Below, piece by piece: positions 8,727 to 16,641 of a DNA stretch of 64,000 nt. Source of the DNA: Serratia entomophila (lineage in GTDB: Bacteria; Pseudomonadota; Gammaproteobacteria; Enterobacterales; Enterobacteriaceae). Each line of letters starts with the position of its first letter. Position 1 is the stretch's first letter. The stretch is taken from assembly GCF_021462285.1 (NCBI RefSeq), contig NZ_CP082787.1:1116001-1180000 (forward strand), in the 5' to 3' direction. A program made the position numbers and the translations under genes. The notes beneath the pieces are model-generated. The model was not told where the DNA came from. It made no database searches and saw only the letters and a list, made by a program, of their open reading frames with translations.

Positions 8727-10151
8727 ATGAAATTATCAAAAATTGCCCTGATGATGGCAACGCTCGCCGCGTCTTCGGCCGCTTGGTCACACGGTTATAT
8801 TGAGGTGCCAGAGAGCCGCGCCTATAAATGCAAGTTGGGTTCCAACACCGACTGCGGCCGCGCGCAGTGGGAACCGCAGAGCGTTGAGCAAGAGTCCGGC
8901 TTCCCGTTTAAAGACAAACCGCGCGACGGCCAGCTGGCCAGCGGCGGCGTGGGCGGCTTTGAGCCGCTGGACCGTCAGGGCACCAACCTATGGGCGCTGA
9001 ATACCATCAAGGCCGGCCCGCAGGCCTTCACCTGGTACCATACCGCCAAGCATAAAACCAACAACTGGCGTTACTACATCACCAAGCAGAACTGGGACGT
9101 GAACAAGCCGCTGTCGCGCGATGCCTTCGAGAAAGAACCTTTCTGTGAGGTTGACGGCCATGCCCAGCCGCCAAAAGATCGTGAGGTTCACCAGTGCGTG
9201 GTGCCGGAAAGAACCGGTTACCAGGTGATTTATGGCGTATGGGAAATTAACGACACGGTAAACAGCTTCTATCAGGTGGTCGACGTTAACTTTGAAGACG
9301 GCGGCATCGTTTCCGAGTGGAACAAGCAGCTGCAGGGGCAAATCAACGGTAAAGATCTGCAGGTTGGCGACAAGGCCATCGCGCGTTTCTTCAGCGATGA
9401 CGGCGAAGTCACCGCCATGCAGACCGAAATCGCCATCGTCAACGAGCAGCTGACCGACAAAAACCGCTGGAGCCTGGCGCTGGCGGAAAAAATCAACGCC
9501 GGCCATAAAGACGTGCGCGCCGGGGTTAAAGACAAGGACGGCAACGTCAACCCAATCGCCGGCAATAACTATGTCTTCGCCAAAAAAGGCAGCTCCCTGA
9601 CGAACGTGCTGATTTCTTATGAGGAAGAGGCGCCGAGCATTACCGAAGAGATCCGCCTCGGCGGCCTGTCCAGCACCAAGATCAAAGACGGCAAATCAAA
9701 CCTGACCTTCACTGCCGAGGTGAAGGGCAAGCTGACCCTCGAGGCGCGCGTATACGATCATCACCAGGTTGAGAAGGGTTACCTGAAGACCCAGCTCGAA
9801 GACGCCAGCCAGCCGTTGATCATGGATTTGAACAACGTCAGCGAAGGCCATCATATGCTGAAGGTGATTGCGACCAACGATAAAGGCAACAGCATTCAGC
9901 CAGACGTCGAGAACTTCGATCTGGTGGCGGAGTCCACCGGCGGTGGCGGCGGCGACTATAAATACGTGTTCCCGAATGAGCTGAACAAATACGCCGCCGG
10001 CACCACAGTGCTGCAGCCGAAGGACGGCAAGGTCTATGAGTGCAAACCTTTCCCTTACAGCGGCTGGTGCGGGCAGTGGAACAGCGGCGCAACGCATTAT
10101 GAGCCGGGCGTGGGCTCCAACTGGCAGGATGCCTGGGTTGTGAAGAAGTAA
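8727..10151 (+). CDS. gbpA: Secreted chitin-active LPMO, GbpA-like (AA10 + CBM73)
   Basis: Multi-domain lytic polysaccharide monooxygenase. The Sec signal peptide ends AWS, leaving His22 as the mature N-terminus. His22 with His109 (TAKH) would form the copper histidine brace of AA10 enzymes; the AA10 domain runs to about residue 200. Two middle domains (about 205-300 and 305-400) match GbpA modules. A Gly-rich linker leads to a C-terminal CBM73-like chitin-binding module (about 411-474, with CKPFPYSGWCGQW). It lacks any other enzyme domain and sits next to the T2SS genes, so it is a likely cargo. Strong Shine-Dalgarno-like CTGGAG before the ATG. The symbol is by similarity. Confidence 0.9.
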   Translation: MKLSKIALMMATLAASSAAWSHGYIEVPESRAYKCKLGSNTDCGRAQWEPQSVEQESGFPFKDKPRDGQLASGGVGGFEPLDRQGTNLWALNTIKAGPQAFTWYHTAKHKTNNWRYYITKQNWDVNKPLSRDAFEKEPFCEVDGHAQPPKDREVHQCVVPERTGYQVIYGVWEINDTVNSFYQVVDVNFEDGGIVSEWNKQLQGQINGKDLQVGDKAIARFFSDDGEVTAMQTEIAIVNEQLTDKNRWSLALAEKINAGHKDVRAGVKDKDGNVNPIAGNNYVFAKKGSSLTNVLISYEEEAPSITEEIRLGGLSSTKIKDGKSNLTFTAEVKGKLTLEARVYDHHQVEKGYLKTQLEDASQPLIMDLNNVSEGHHMLKVIATNDKGNSIQPDVENFDLVAESTGGGGGDYKYVFPNELNKYAAGTTVLQPKDGKVYECKPFPYSGWCGQWNSGATHYEPGVGSNWQDAWVVKK

Positions 10152-10177
10152 GCGACCCGCCAACGAACTGAATATTC

Positions 10178-10200
10178 AGCGGCCAGCGATGGCCGCTTTT
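10178..10200 (+). terminator. Intrinsic terminator after the LPMO gene
   Basis: An 8-bp perfect stem, AGCGGCCA with TGGCCGCT, closes a GCGA tetraloop and is followed by four T. It lies between the LPMO stop and the cytochrome b561 start, so the two genes may be only partly co-transcribed. Confidence 0.7.
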
Positions 10201-10211
10201 AAGGGGGTTTT

Positions 10212-10748
10212 ATGCCACATCAAACCGAGACGATCGCTATCCGCACGCGCTACGATCTCTTCAGCCGCCTCTTGCATTGGGTGATTGCCGTCACGATGAT
10301 TTACGTCATGATCGTCGGGTATTCGCTGCACTTTATGCCGAATGAGCGGATATTTACCTTTTTCTCCGAAACCAATATGTCGTTGGCCCTGGTGCTGACG
10401 CCGTTGATGGTGATGCGTTTCCTGTGGCGGTATTTCAGGCCGACGGTTCCCTATGGCGAAATGCTGAAAGGACATGGGAAAGGGCTGGTGCACCTGCTGC
10501 ACGAGATTTTCTACCTGCTGATTTTCGTGGTGTTGGTCAGCGGTTTTTTAATGCTGGAAAAGGGGTTTCAGGTCTTTGGCGTGATAGATTTCCCCCGGCC
10601 GGTCACCAACCTGGAAGTGAACAGGTTCTTTTTTACCCTGCATCGCTATTCATGCATCGCGCTGGCGGGAATGATCTTGCTCCACGTGGCGGCGGTGATA
10701 AAGCATCAGTGTTTTGAAAAGAATGCCATTCTGCGCCGCATGTTGTAA
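10212..10748 (+). CDS. Cytochrome b561 family inner-membrane protein
   Basis: Four-helix di-heme b-type cytochrome of the bacterial b561 (CybB-like) family, which moves electrons between quinols and acceptors at the periplasmic face. Hydrophobic segments lie near residues 18-38, 52-70, 95-115 and 140-165. Candidate heme histidines include His22 (LLHW), His40, the His pair in VHLLHE and the His in LLHVAAVIKH. 178 aa. It starts 60 bp after the LPMO gene, same strand, behind a terminator hairpin and a AAGGGGG ribosome site. Confidence 0.9.
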   Translation: MPHQTETIAIRTRYDLFSRLLHWVIAVTMIYVMIVGYSLHFMPNERIFTFFSETNMSLALVLTPLMVMRFLWRYFRPTVPYGEMLKGHGKGLVHLLHEIFYLLIFVVLVSGFLMLEKGFQVFGVIDFPRPVTNLEVNRFFFTLHRYSCIALAGMILLHVAAVIKHQCFEKNAILRRML

Positions 10749-10792
10749 CCCCTGGGGTTTGGCGCGCCGGTTTGTCGGCACGCCGCAGTGGA

Positions 10793-12136
10793 TCAGTGTT
10801 TCACCAACGTGGCGAAGTAATAGGCCAGCGGGATCGCCAGCAGGTAGAGCCCGGCCGGCACCTCGCGCCATTTGCCCGCAATCACCTTGATGATGATATA
10901 GAACAGCAGCCCGCCGGCGATGCCGGTGCCGAAGCTGTTGGCGATCAGCGTGATCATGACCATCATCAGCACCGGCAGGCCGTCGGTGAAGTTCGCCAGA
11001 TCCACCTTGCGCAGCCCGCTGAACATATTCAGGCCGATCAGGATCAACGCCGGCGCGGTGGCCTCTTTCGGGATCATCAGGGCGACAGGGGTAAACAGCA
11101 GCATCAGCAAGAACATCACCGCCGCCGCCAGCGAGGTCAGGCCGGTTTTGCCGCCGGCCTCCGCCGCCGCCGAAGACTCGATCAGCGCCGTTGCGGCGGG
11201 AATGCCGACCCAGGGGCCAAGCGCCGCAGCGATGGAGTCCACCATAAACGGCCGGTTGATGTGCGGCATGTTGCCATGCTCATCCAGCAACCCGGCTTCA
11301 CCGCCCACGGCCAACGTGGTGCCCATGGTGGAGAAAAACTCCGAGGCGAAAAACACAAACAGGTAGGGCAAAAAGGCGATATTCAGCGCACCGATCATAT
11401 CGACCTGGCCGAGCACCGGCGTGAGGGAATGCGGCATCGCCATCAGGCTGTCCGGCAGGCGGGTCACGCCGAACGGAATGCCGACCAGCGTAGCGAACAA
11501 AATGGCCCACAGGATGGCGCCCGGCACCCGGCGGGCCTGCAGGGCGATGGCCAGAAACAGGCCGCTCAGGGCGATCAAGGCGCCCGGCGCGGTGAAGTCG
11601 CCCAGCATCAGCGCGTTGGACTTGGCGTTGGCCAGCACCAGCCCGGCGTTGCGAAAGCCGAGCACCGCCACGAACAGCCCGATCGAGGCGGTCAGCCCCA
11701 GCTTGATCGACTGCGGCACCGAACGGGTCACCACCTCACGCAGCCCGAGGCGGGTCAGCGCAAAGAACAAAATGCCGGACCAGCAGGCGATGCCGAGGCC
11801 AATCTGCCAGCTGATGCCTTCGCTGCCCGCCAGCGTCACCCCGACCAACACCGAGCCGCCGATGCCGGGCCCGACGATAAACGGCAGGTTACCGTAAAAC
11901 GCCATTAGCAGCGTGCCGAGCACGAACACCAGAATGGTGCCGGTGGTCGCCGCGCCCTTGTCCATGCCGCCCACCGCCAGCAGGCCGGGGATCACCACCA
12001 ACAGATAGGCGGCGGCCAGGAAGCCGGTTACCCCGGCCAGGCATTCGGTTTTGACGCTGCTTTGCCGCGCGTGCAGTTGAAAACGCCGCTGCAGCCAGCT
12101 CCCCGGCGTTGGAGCATTTACTGAATTGTCCGCCAT
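10793..12136 (-). CDS. Adenine permease, NCS2/AzgA family
   Basis: Proton-coupled purine transporter of the AzgA-like branch (E. coli AdeP/AdeQ). About 12-14 hydrophobic segments, with family motifs GFLAAAYLLVVIPGLL near the N-terminus, NLPFIVGPGIGGSV and FFASEFFSTMGTTLAVGGEAG. 447 aa. It lies 37 bp downstream of the adenine deaminase gene on the same strand, so the pair forms an adenine uptake and deamination operon. Confidence 0.9.
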   Translation of the reverse strand: MADNSVNAPTPGSWLQRRFQLHARQSSVKTECLAGVTGFLAAAYLLVVIPGLLAVGGMDKGAATTGTILVFVLGTLLMAFYGNLPFIVGPGIGGSVLVGVTLAGSEGISWQIGLGIACWSGILFFALTRLGLREVVTRSVPQSIKLGLTASIGLFVAVLGFRNAGLVLANAKSNALMLGDFTAPGALIALSGLFLAIALQARRVPGAILWAILFATLVGIPFGVTRLPDSLMAMPHSLTPVLGQVDMIGALNIAFLPYLFVFFASEFFSTMGTTLAVGGEAGLLDEHGNMPHINRPFMVDSIAAALGPWVGIPAATALIESSAAAEAGGKTGLTSLAAAVMFLLMLLFTPVALMIPKEATAPALILIGLNMFSGLRKVDLANFTDGLPVLMMVMITLIANSFGTGIAGGLLFYIIIKVIAGKWREVPAGLYLLAIPLAYYFATLVKH

Positions 12137-12173
12137 ATCGGCAGTCTCCCGTGCTGTCTCATTATCGTAATTA

Positions 12174-13952
12174 TTATTGCGCCGGGGTTTCCCAGCAGGC
12201 GATCAGCGGATCGACAATCTGGCGCGTCGCGCCGTCGGTCAGGCCGAGATCGGTCAGGTGCGGCCCGGCGTTGCACGCCAGGCAGGTGCCTTCTATCGCT
12301 TTGAAAACCCGATAGGGCGGTTCCCAGTCGGCCACCTGCGCGCTGAGTTCGCGCAGGTTTTTAAATTGCCGCGCCAGCTCGGCGGCGGGTAAGTCGGACA
12401 GCATGCCGGCGATCGGCATCGCCACCTGCGCCAGCAGCGCGCCGTTTTGGCTGAGGGCCATGCCGCCGCCGCTGGCGATCAGCGCGTTGGCGGCCAGCGC
12501 CATATCCACGGCGTTGCGCCCCAGCACCACCAGGTTGTGCGAATCATGCGAATAGCTGGTGGCGATGGCGCCGCGCAGTTCCCCCCAGCCTTCCAGCAGC
12601 GCCAGCTGCGGCTTGGCTGGGTGGCGGCCGTGGCGGTGCTGTACCCAGATCAGGCTAAAACCGGGCGGGAGCTGCACTTCACCTGCACGTACCTCGACCG
12701 TGGTTTCGCTCCACTGGGTGAAGCGGGCGCCTTTGATATGGCGCAGCGTCGCCTGCCCGTGGCGGATGCCCGGAATTTTCATGATAAAGTCGGCGGCGGC
12801 CAGCGGTGGCAAACGCAGCGTATCGCGCGGCGCCGTCACCGCCGGGGTGTCGCTCAGCGGCGCCAGCAATTTCTCCTGCTGCGCCGTCAGTTTTCCCGCT
12901 ACGTACACCGCCCGAGCCTTAAGCTGCGACAGCGAATCAAACACCACCAGGTCGGCGATACGCCCGGCGGCAATCAGCCCCAGGTCGTTGCGCTGCAGGC
13001 GAATGGCGGCATTGAGCGTTGCCATTCGCAGCGCGTCGGTTGCCGGCAAGCCATGCTCAATCAACAGGTTGAGCAGGGCGATGATGCCGCCTTTCTCCAG
13101 CAGGATATCCGGCGGCACGTCGTCGGTGCACAGGGTGATTTGCGAAGACAGATGCGGCAGCGTCAGCAGCGCCGCGACAATTTCCGGCAGCAGATAAGGG
13201 TGCGAGCCGCGGATCTCCAGCGTCAGGCCGGCGCGCAGTTTTTCCAGCGCATCGGCGGCGGAAGTCAGCTCGTGATCCGAAGTGACGCCGGCCGCCAAAT
13301 AGGCCTGCAGTTGGGCGCCGCTTAGCCCGCGTGCGTGGCCTTCGATCAGTTTGCCGCTGTTCAGGCCGGCGTTAAGGATTTCCAACATCCGTTCGCTGCC
13401 GTTGAGCACGCCGTGCATGTCCATCACTTCGGCGACGCCGGCCACTTCGGGCCAGGCCAGCATGGTCTCCATTTCCTCTCCGGCGAAGTCGGCGCCGGAC
13501 ATCTCCAGGCCGGGAGTGGAGGGCACGCTGGACGGCGCCGCGCAAATGACCCGCAGCGGCAGGCCGCGGCTGGCGTCGATGGCATAGCGCACGCCGGCGA
13601 CGCCAAGCACGTTGGCCAGCTCATGCGGATCCCAAAAAATGGTGGTGGTGCCCTGCGCAACCACGATCTCGGCATAGCGCGCCGGCGGCAGATGCGAACT
13701 TTCTACGTGTACATGGGTGTCAATCAGCCCAGGGCAGAGATAGGCGCCGGCCAGATCCTGAATTTCCGCGGCGTCCGCTGCGGTGCCGCAGGGGTGAACG
13801 CTGGCAATCAGCGAGCCGACGATGCCGACGTCGGCCGGGCGAATTTCGCCGGTCGCCATGTCGACCAGCGCCGCGTTGGTCAGCAACAGATCGTAGGGAG
13901 CCTGCCCCAGCGCGGCCTTGATTGCGCGCCGGCGTTCGGAATAAGAGGTCAT
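12174..13952 (-). CDS. ade: Adenine deaminase
   Basis: Converts adenine to hypoxanthine and ammonia. Amidohydrolase fold with the metal site DTHVHVESS near the N-terminus, HARGLSG and TSDHELTS in the middle, and CTDDVPPD. About 592 aa, as in bacterial Ade/AdeD. I prefer the ATG at 13952, which has AGGT 8 bases upstream; an ATG at 13967 would add five residues with no ribosome site. Followed by the permease. A LysR gene is transcribed divergently from the other side of its promoter. Confidence 0.93.
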   Translation of the reverse strand: MTSYSERRRAIKAALGQAPYDLLLTNAALVDMATGEIRPADVGIVGSLIASVHPCGTAADAAEIQDLAGAYLCPGLIDTHVHVESSHLPPARYAEIVVAQGTTTIFWDPHELANVLGVAGVRYAIDASRGLPLRVICAAPSSVPSTPGLEMSGADFAGEEMETMLAWPEVAGVAEVMDMHGVLNGSERMLEILNAGLNSGKLIEGHARGLSGAQLQAYLAAGVTSDHELTSAADALEKLRAGLTLEIRGSHPYLLPEIVAALLTLPHLSSQITLCTDDVPPDILLEKGGIIALLNLLIEHGLPATDALRMATLNAAIRLQRNDLGLIAAGRIADLVVFDSLSQLKARAVYVAGKLTAQQEKLLAPLSDTPAVTAPRDTLRLPPLAAADFIMKIPGIRHGQATLRHIKGARFTQWSETTVEVRAGEVQLPPGFSLIWVQHRHGRHPAKPQLALLEGWGELRGAIATSYSHDSHNLVVLGRNAVDMALAANALIASGGGMALSQNGALLAQVAMPIAGMLSDLPAAELARQFKNLRELSAQVADWEPPYRVFKAIEGTCLACNAGPHLTDLGLTDGATRQIVDPLIACWETPAQ

Positions 13953-14086
13953 GGTAGTTACCTGCATGATGACAGGGGAGTTACTCTAGGGGGGCTGCCG
14001 GGGTTTGCCCAGATGATTTAATTTATTGCGTGATAAGAAACGTTTATGCTGTGGCAAACGTTTCCCTGCCCTGACGGAAGGCTGAT

Positions 14087-15016
14087 ATGTCCGAACCCTG
14101 GCGCCGTCTGCCCGCGCTCTCTTTAAAGCAGATCCAATACTTCGTGACGCTGGCGCAGTTGCGGCATTTTACCGATACCGCGAACCGTTTGGCGATCAGC
14201 CAACCGGCGTTGAGCAGCGCGCTGCGGCAGGTTGAATCCGTGCTGGGGGGCAAACTGATGAACCGTACCGCCTCTGCGGTGACGCTGACAGAATTGGGCA
14301 CGGCTATTCTGCCGCACGCCGAACGCGTGTTGAACGTGGCGCAGGCGGCATTCGACGACATGCAGCGCATCGTGCTGGCGGGGGGCGACGGCACCTTGCG
14401 CGTTGGGCTGGTGCCCTCGGTCGGCAGTCTGCTGTTCCCGGCGGTGCCGCAGCTGTTGGCCGAGCATTTTCCCCGCTTGCGCATCGAGTTTCACGATCAA
14501 ACCAATGACTCTCTGTTGCTGCAGTTGGAGAACGGCCAGATTGACTTTGGCATAGGCGCGCTCGACAGCTCGGTGCCGGACAGCCTGGAAATACACCCGC
14601 TGCAGGAAGATCCTTTCGTGGTGGTCATGCGGCGCGACGATCCTCTGGCGGAATCGCATCATCTGCCGTGGCGGCAGTTATCCCGGCGCAATATTGCGGT
14701 TTTTTCGAAGGGTAATATCAGCCGATTGGTATTGGCGTTGGCGGAAAGCCATCGCCTGAATTTAACTGCCGCGTATCAGGTGGACTTTCTCGAGACATTA
14801 TATGGGTTAGTGCGTTCGAATTTAGCGGTGGCTATTTTGCCGCAGCTTTATACCGTGCATCTGCAGGACGAGGAATTAACCGTGGTTCATCTGCAACAAC
14901 CATTACTCAGCCGCACCATTGCATTAATGCGCAGCGCTCATCAAAGCCGCCCGCCATTAATAGAAAATTGTTTTCAGCTATTATTGCAGGAATTTCAAAA
15001 AAGAATGAAGCCTTAG
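14087..15016 (+). CDS. LysR-family transcriptional regulator
   Basis: The N-terminal winged helix-turn-helix (about residues 11-70; LSLKQIQYFVTLAQLRHFT, then AISQPALSSALRQVE) and a periplasmic-binding-like effector domain (about 95-300) make this a standard 309-aa LysR protein. It is divergent from ade across 134 bp, the usual geometry for a LysR regulator and its target, so it may control adenine use. The ligand cannot be read from sequence. Base composition becomes AT-richer near the 3' end. Confidence 0.88.
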   Translation: MSEPWRRLPALSLKQIQYFVTLAQLRHFTDTANRLAISQPALSSALRQVESVLGGKLMNRTASAVTLTELGTAILPHAERVLNVAQAAFDDMQRIVLAGGDGTLRVGLVPSVGSLLFPAVPQLLAEHFPRLRIEFHDQTNDSLLLQLENGQIDFGIGALDSSVPDSLEIHPLQEDPFVVVMRRDDPLAESHHLPWRQLSRRNIAVFSKGNISRLVLALAESHRLNLTAAYQVDFLETLYGLVRSNLAVAILPQLYTVHLQDEELTVVHLQQPLLSRTIALMRSAHQSRPPLIENCFQLLLQEFQKRMKP

Positions 15017-15093
15017 CAAGTCAATAAGATAAATACTAAAAAAACGGGCATTGAGGCCGACAACCGCATCGGCTCAACGCGTTGCTGCCTGGG

Positions 15094-15297
15094 TTATCTT
15101 ACGTACTTCCAAACGGCCGTGGGGATTTTATCATACAGTTTGTTCATGGTGAGTTCCGCCAGGCGATGATCGGCGGCCGAGTAAAACAGCTCCAGCTCAT
15201 CGTCGGAAAGCTCATACTTATTCTTCTCAATAACGCGTTCGAGGGTGTCAATGGTGGTGCATTTACGCAAACGCATTAGATAGTCGATTTTTGTCAT
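15094..15297 (-). CDS. hha: Hha/YmoA family nucleoid-associated modulator
   Basis: 67-aa all-helical protein that binds H-NS and modulates silencing of horizontally acquired and virulence genes. The sequence ([13 protein letters not shown], then [32 protein letters not shown]) is unmistakable for Hha/YmoA. It follows tomB on the same strand, 51 bp apart, as in E. coli. Confidence 0.97.
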   Translation of the reverse strand: MTKIDYLMRLRKCTTIDTLERVIEKNKYELSDDELELFYSAADHRLAELTMNKLYDKIPTAVWKYVR

Positions 15298-15348
15298 GAT
15301 GGCCTTTAATTTTATAAACCGCTAAATAGGTTGGGGAATAATTATCCC

Positions 15349-15717
15349 CTAAGTTTTCATTGTCGTACAGATGCCCTCTCCTGAGAACATTCTGAATAAT
15401 CTCGCCTTGGTTTTTTGCCAACGACGAAGATCGGAATCATTGATACCGTAGCTGCTGAACAACGTATAGGTATCGTCGAGATATTCTTCGACTAACTCCG
15501 ACAGGTCTGTTTCATCCATGTATTTAATTTTATAACTCATCACAAACGAAGCAATATGTTCAATCAACTCATTAAGCTGGAGGTTGACGGAAGAGGTTGG
15601 ATCGTTCACCCACCCGTGGTGGCTGTCTCCCAGGGTGGCGATGCCTTCATCATACAAATTTTCGCACAAGAATTTGAGTTGAGCAATATCATGTCGCTTA
15701 GGCGAATACTCATCCAT
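15349..15717 (-). CDS. tomB: Hha toxicity modulator TomB (YbaJ)
   Basis: 122-aa cytoplasmic protein that counteracts Hha in a toxin-antitoxin-like pair affecting biofilm formation. It begins MDEYSPKRHDIAQLKFLCENL and contains ...HGWVNDPTSSVNLQLNELI, both typical of YbaJ/TomB. Placed directly upstream of hha in one operon. Expression of both is likely driven from the 15718-15876 gap. Confidence 0.95.
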   Translation of the reverse strand: MDEYSPKRHDIAQLKFLCENLYDEGIATLGDSHHGWVNDPTSSVNLQLNELIEHIASFVMSYKIKYMDETDLSELVEEYLDDTYTLFSSYGINDSDLRRWQKTKARLFRMFSGEGICTTMKT

Positions 15718-15876
15718 ATCATCCCCTCCGTAAGTCTTAATTTCGGTGTTGATAACACTATGTGAGTAAGCTGATTTACATCATGGACGGAGGCAGCTTA
15801 ACGGTAACTAAATAAACTTCTCGTCTAATGAATATAAATCATTTTTTCGTGTCTGGCCTGCTGTTATTACGTAAAC

Positions 15877-16230
15877 TTACAATTCATCTGCGGTTGATGG
15901 GCGTGAGTTATCAATGATGTCGAAGGTTAATCCCCGCTCGCTCAGCTTGAACCCGACGCTGTCGCTGTTGAATGCATCTGCATTGATATCCAGACAGGCG
16001 TTGAAAATTTGCCATTTATAGCGATAACTCATTGAATAATCGCCATTGCCTGTCTCTTTTATATCAAGTATTTCTAATGAATCTTCTACATAGCGCGCAC
16101 TTTCTGAATAAAAGCTCAGTCCGCTGGTCAATGCAGGCACTAACTCGGTTATTTTACCCTCGATCACTTTCTTTAGTTTTTTAACAGAAAGTGCGCTGGT
16201 TTTCAGATCGCAAGCAAGGATTACGTGCAT
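15877..16230 (-). CDS. Hypothetical protein, orphan gene
   Basis: I do not recognise this 117-aa protein. It starts MHVILACDLKTSALSVKKLKK, has no obvious signal peptide or membrane segment, and its second half (YSMSYRYKWQIFNACLDIN) looks beta-rich. A TTG at 16251 preceded by GGA is an alternative start. Its GC content is visibly lower than that of the neighbours, hinting at recent acquisition or relaxed selection. It lies between tomB and the zinc operon, upstream of tomB on the same strand, and behind a perfect inverted repeat at 16274-16296. Confidence 0.6.
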   Translation of the reverse strand: MHVILACDLKTSALSVKKLKKVIEGKITELVPALTSGLSFYSESARYVEDSLEILDIKETGNGDYSMSYRYKWQIFNACLDINADAFNSDSVGFKLSERGLTFDIIDNSRPSTADEL

Positions 16231-16273
16231 TAACGTCGAGCCGGAGAGCAATTTAATCCGTTTATCTTACTCC

Positions 16274-16296
16274 TTTTTACCGGCCGCCGGTAAAAA
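16274..16296. repeat. Perfect inverted repeat with 11-bp arms
   Basis: Arms TTTTTACCGGC and GCCGGTAAAAA flank a single C. The A/T ends and GC core resemble a bidirectional terminator, but the spacer is only one base, and the element sits 44-66 bp upstream of the ATG of the orphan gene, where an operator would be expected. Confidence 0.6.
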
Positions 16297-16438
16297 TTTC
16301 GCTTTGCCGATGCTTTTTTTACCTTAAAAGCACATTTCCCTAATGGAGTAATAACCCTGAGTTTTTTCCGTATATCCATACGCTGAGGGGCAGCTGCCGG
16401 GCTGTTACGTTCCGTTGCATTATTGCCGGGCGGAGGGC

Positions 16439-16480
16439 TTGAGCTGACGCATGATTTGTGATGTTATATTATAACAATTT
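16439..16480 (+). promoter_or_regulatory. Zur box overlapping the metal ABC operon promoter
   Basis: A perfect 15-bp palindrome, TGTTATA-T-TATAACA, at 16462-16476 matches the enterobacterial Zur consensus core TGTTATANTATAACA. A plausible sigma-70 promoter has -35 TTGAGC at 16439-16444 and -10 TGTTAT at 16462-16467, 17 bp apart, so bound Zur would cover the -10. This predicts repression in zinc-replete cells. Confidence 0.85.
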
Positions 16481-16500
16481 CTTTGCTTTTGGCTAAAACA

Positions 16501-16641
16501 TTGACTCCCACACCACGCGATGACGCAGCGCCGTTCCTGAACTCGTTATTTACCGCCTCCGCCATCGTGCGTTGCGGGGTTGCCGCCATACTGCTGGCCC
16601 TGCTGTGGCTGGGCATTTACTGGGCGGTAGCGCTGCCATGA
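16501..16641 (+). CDS. Candidate small membrane protein leading the Zur operon
   Basis: A 46-codon frame from a TTG at 16501 encodes a polar N-terminus (TPTPRDDAAPF) and one hydrophobic helix (GVAAILLALLWLGIYWAVAL), ending exactly with an ATGA overlap on the ABC ATPase start. The ATPase gene has no clear ribosome site of its own, so translational coupling to this ORF makes sense. The weak points are the TTG start, the lack of a Shine-Dalgarno sequence and no recognised family. The start could be elsewhere. Confidence 0.5.
   Translation: MTPTPRDDAAPFLNSLFTASAIVRCGVAAILLALLWLGIYWAVALP

Noticed and set aside
8597..8803. Small plus-strand ORF in the LPMO leader
   Set aside because: No Shine-Dalgarno sequence; it overlaps the LPMO signal peptide in another frame and looks non-coding.
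10772..11908. 378-codon plus-strand frame over the adenine permease
   Set aside because: Low-complexity Gln/Arg/His composition typical of an antisense shadow; the permease is clearly the real gene.
16274..16296. Calling the perfect palindrome a simple terminator
   Set aside because: A one-base loop is unfavourable and no gene ends there; listed as an inverted repeat of unknown role instead.
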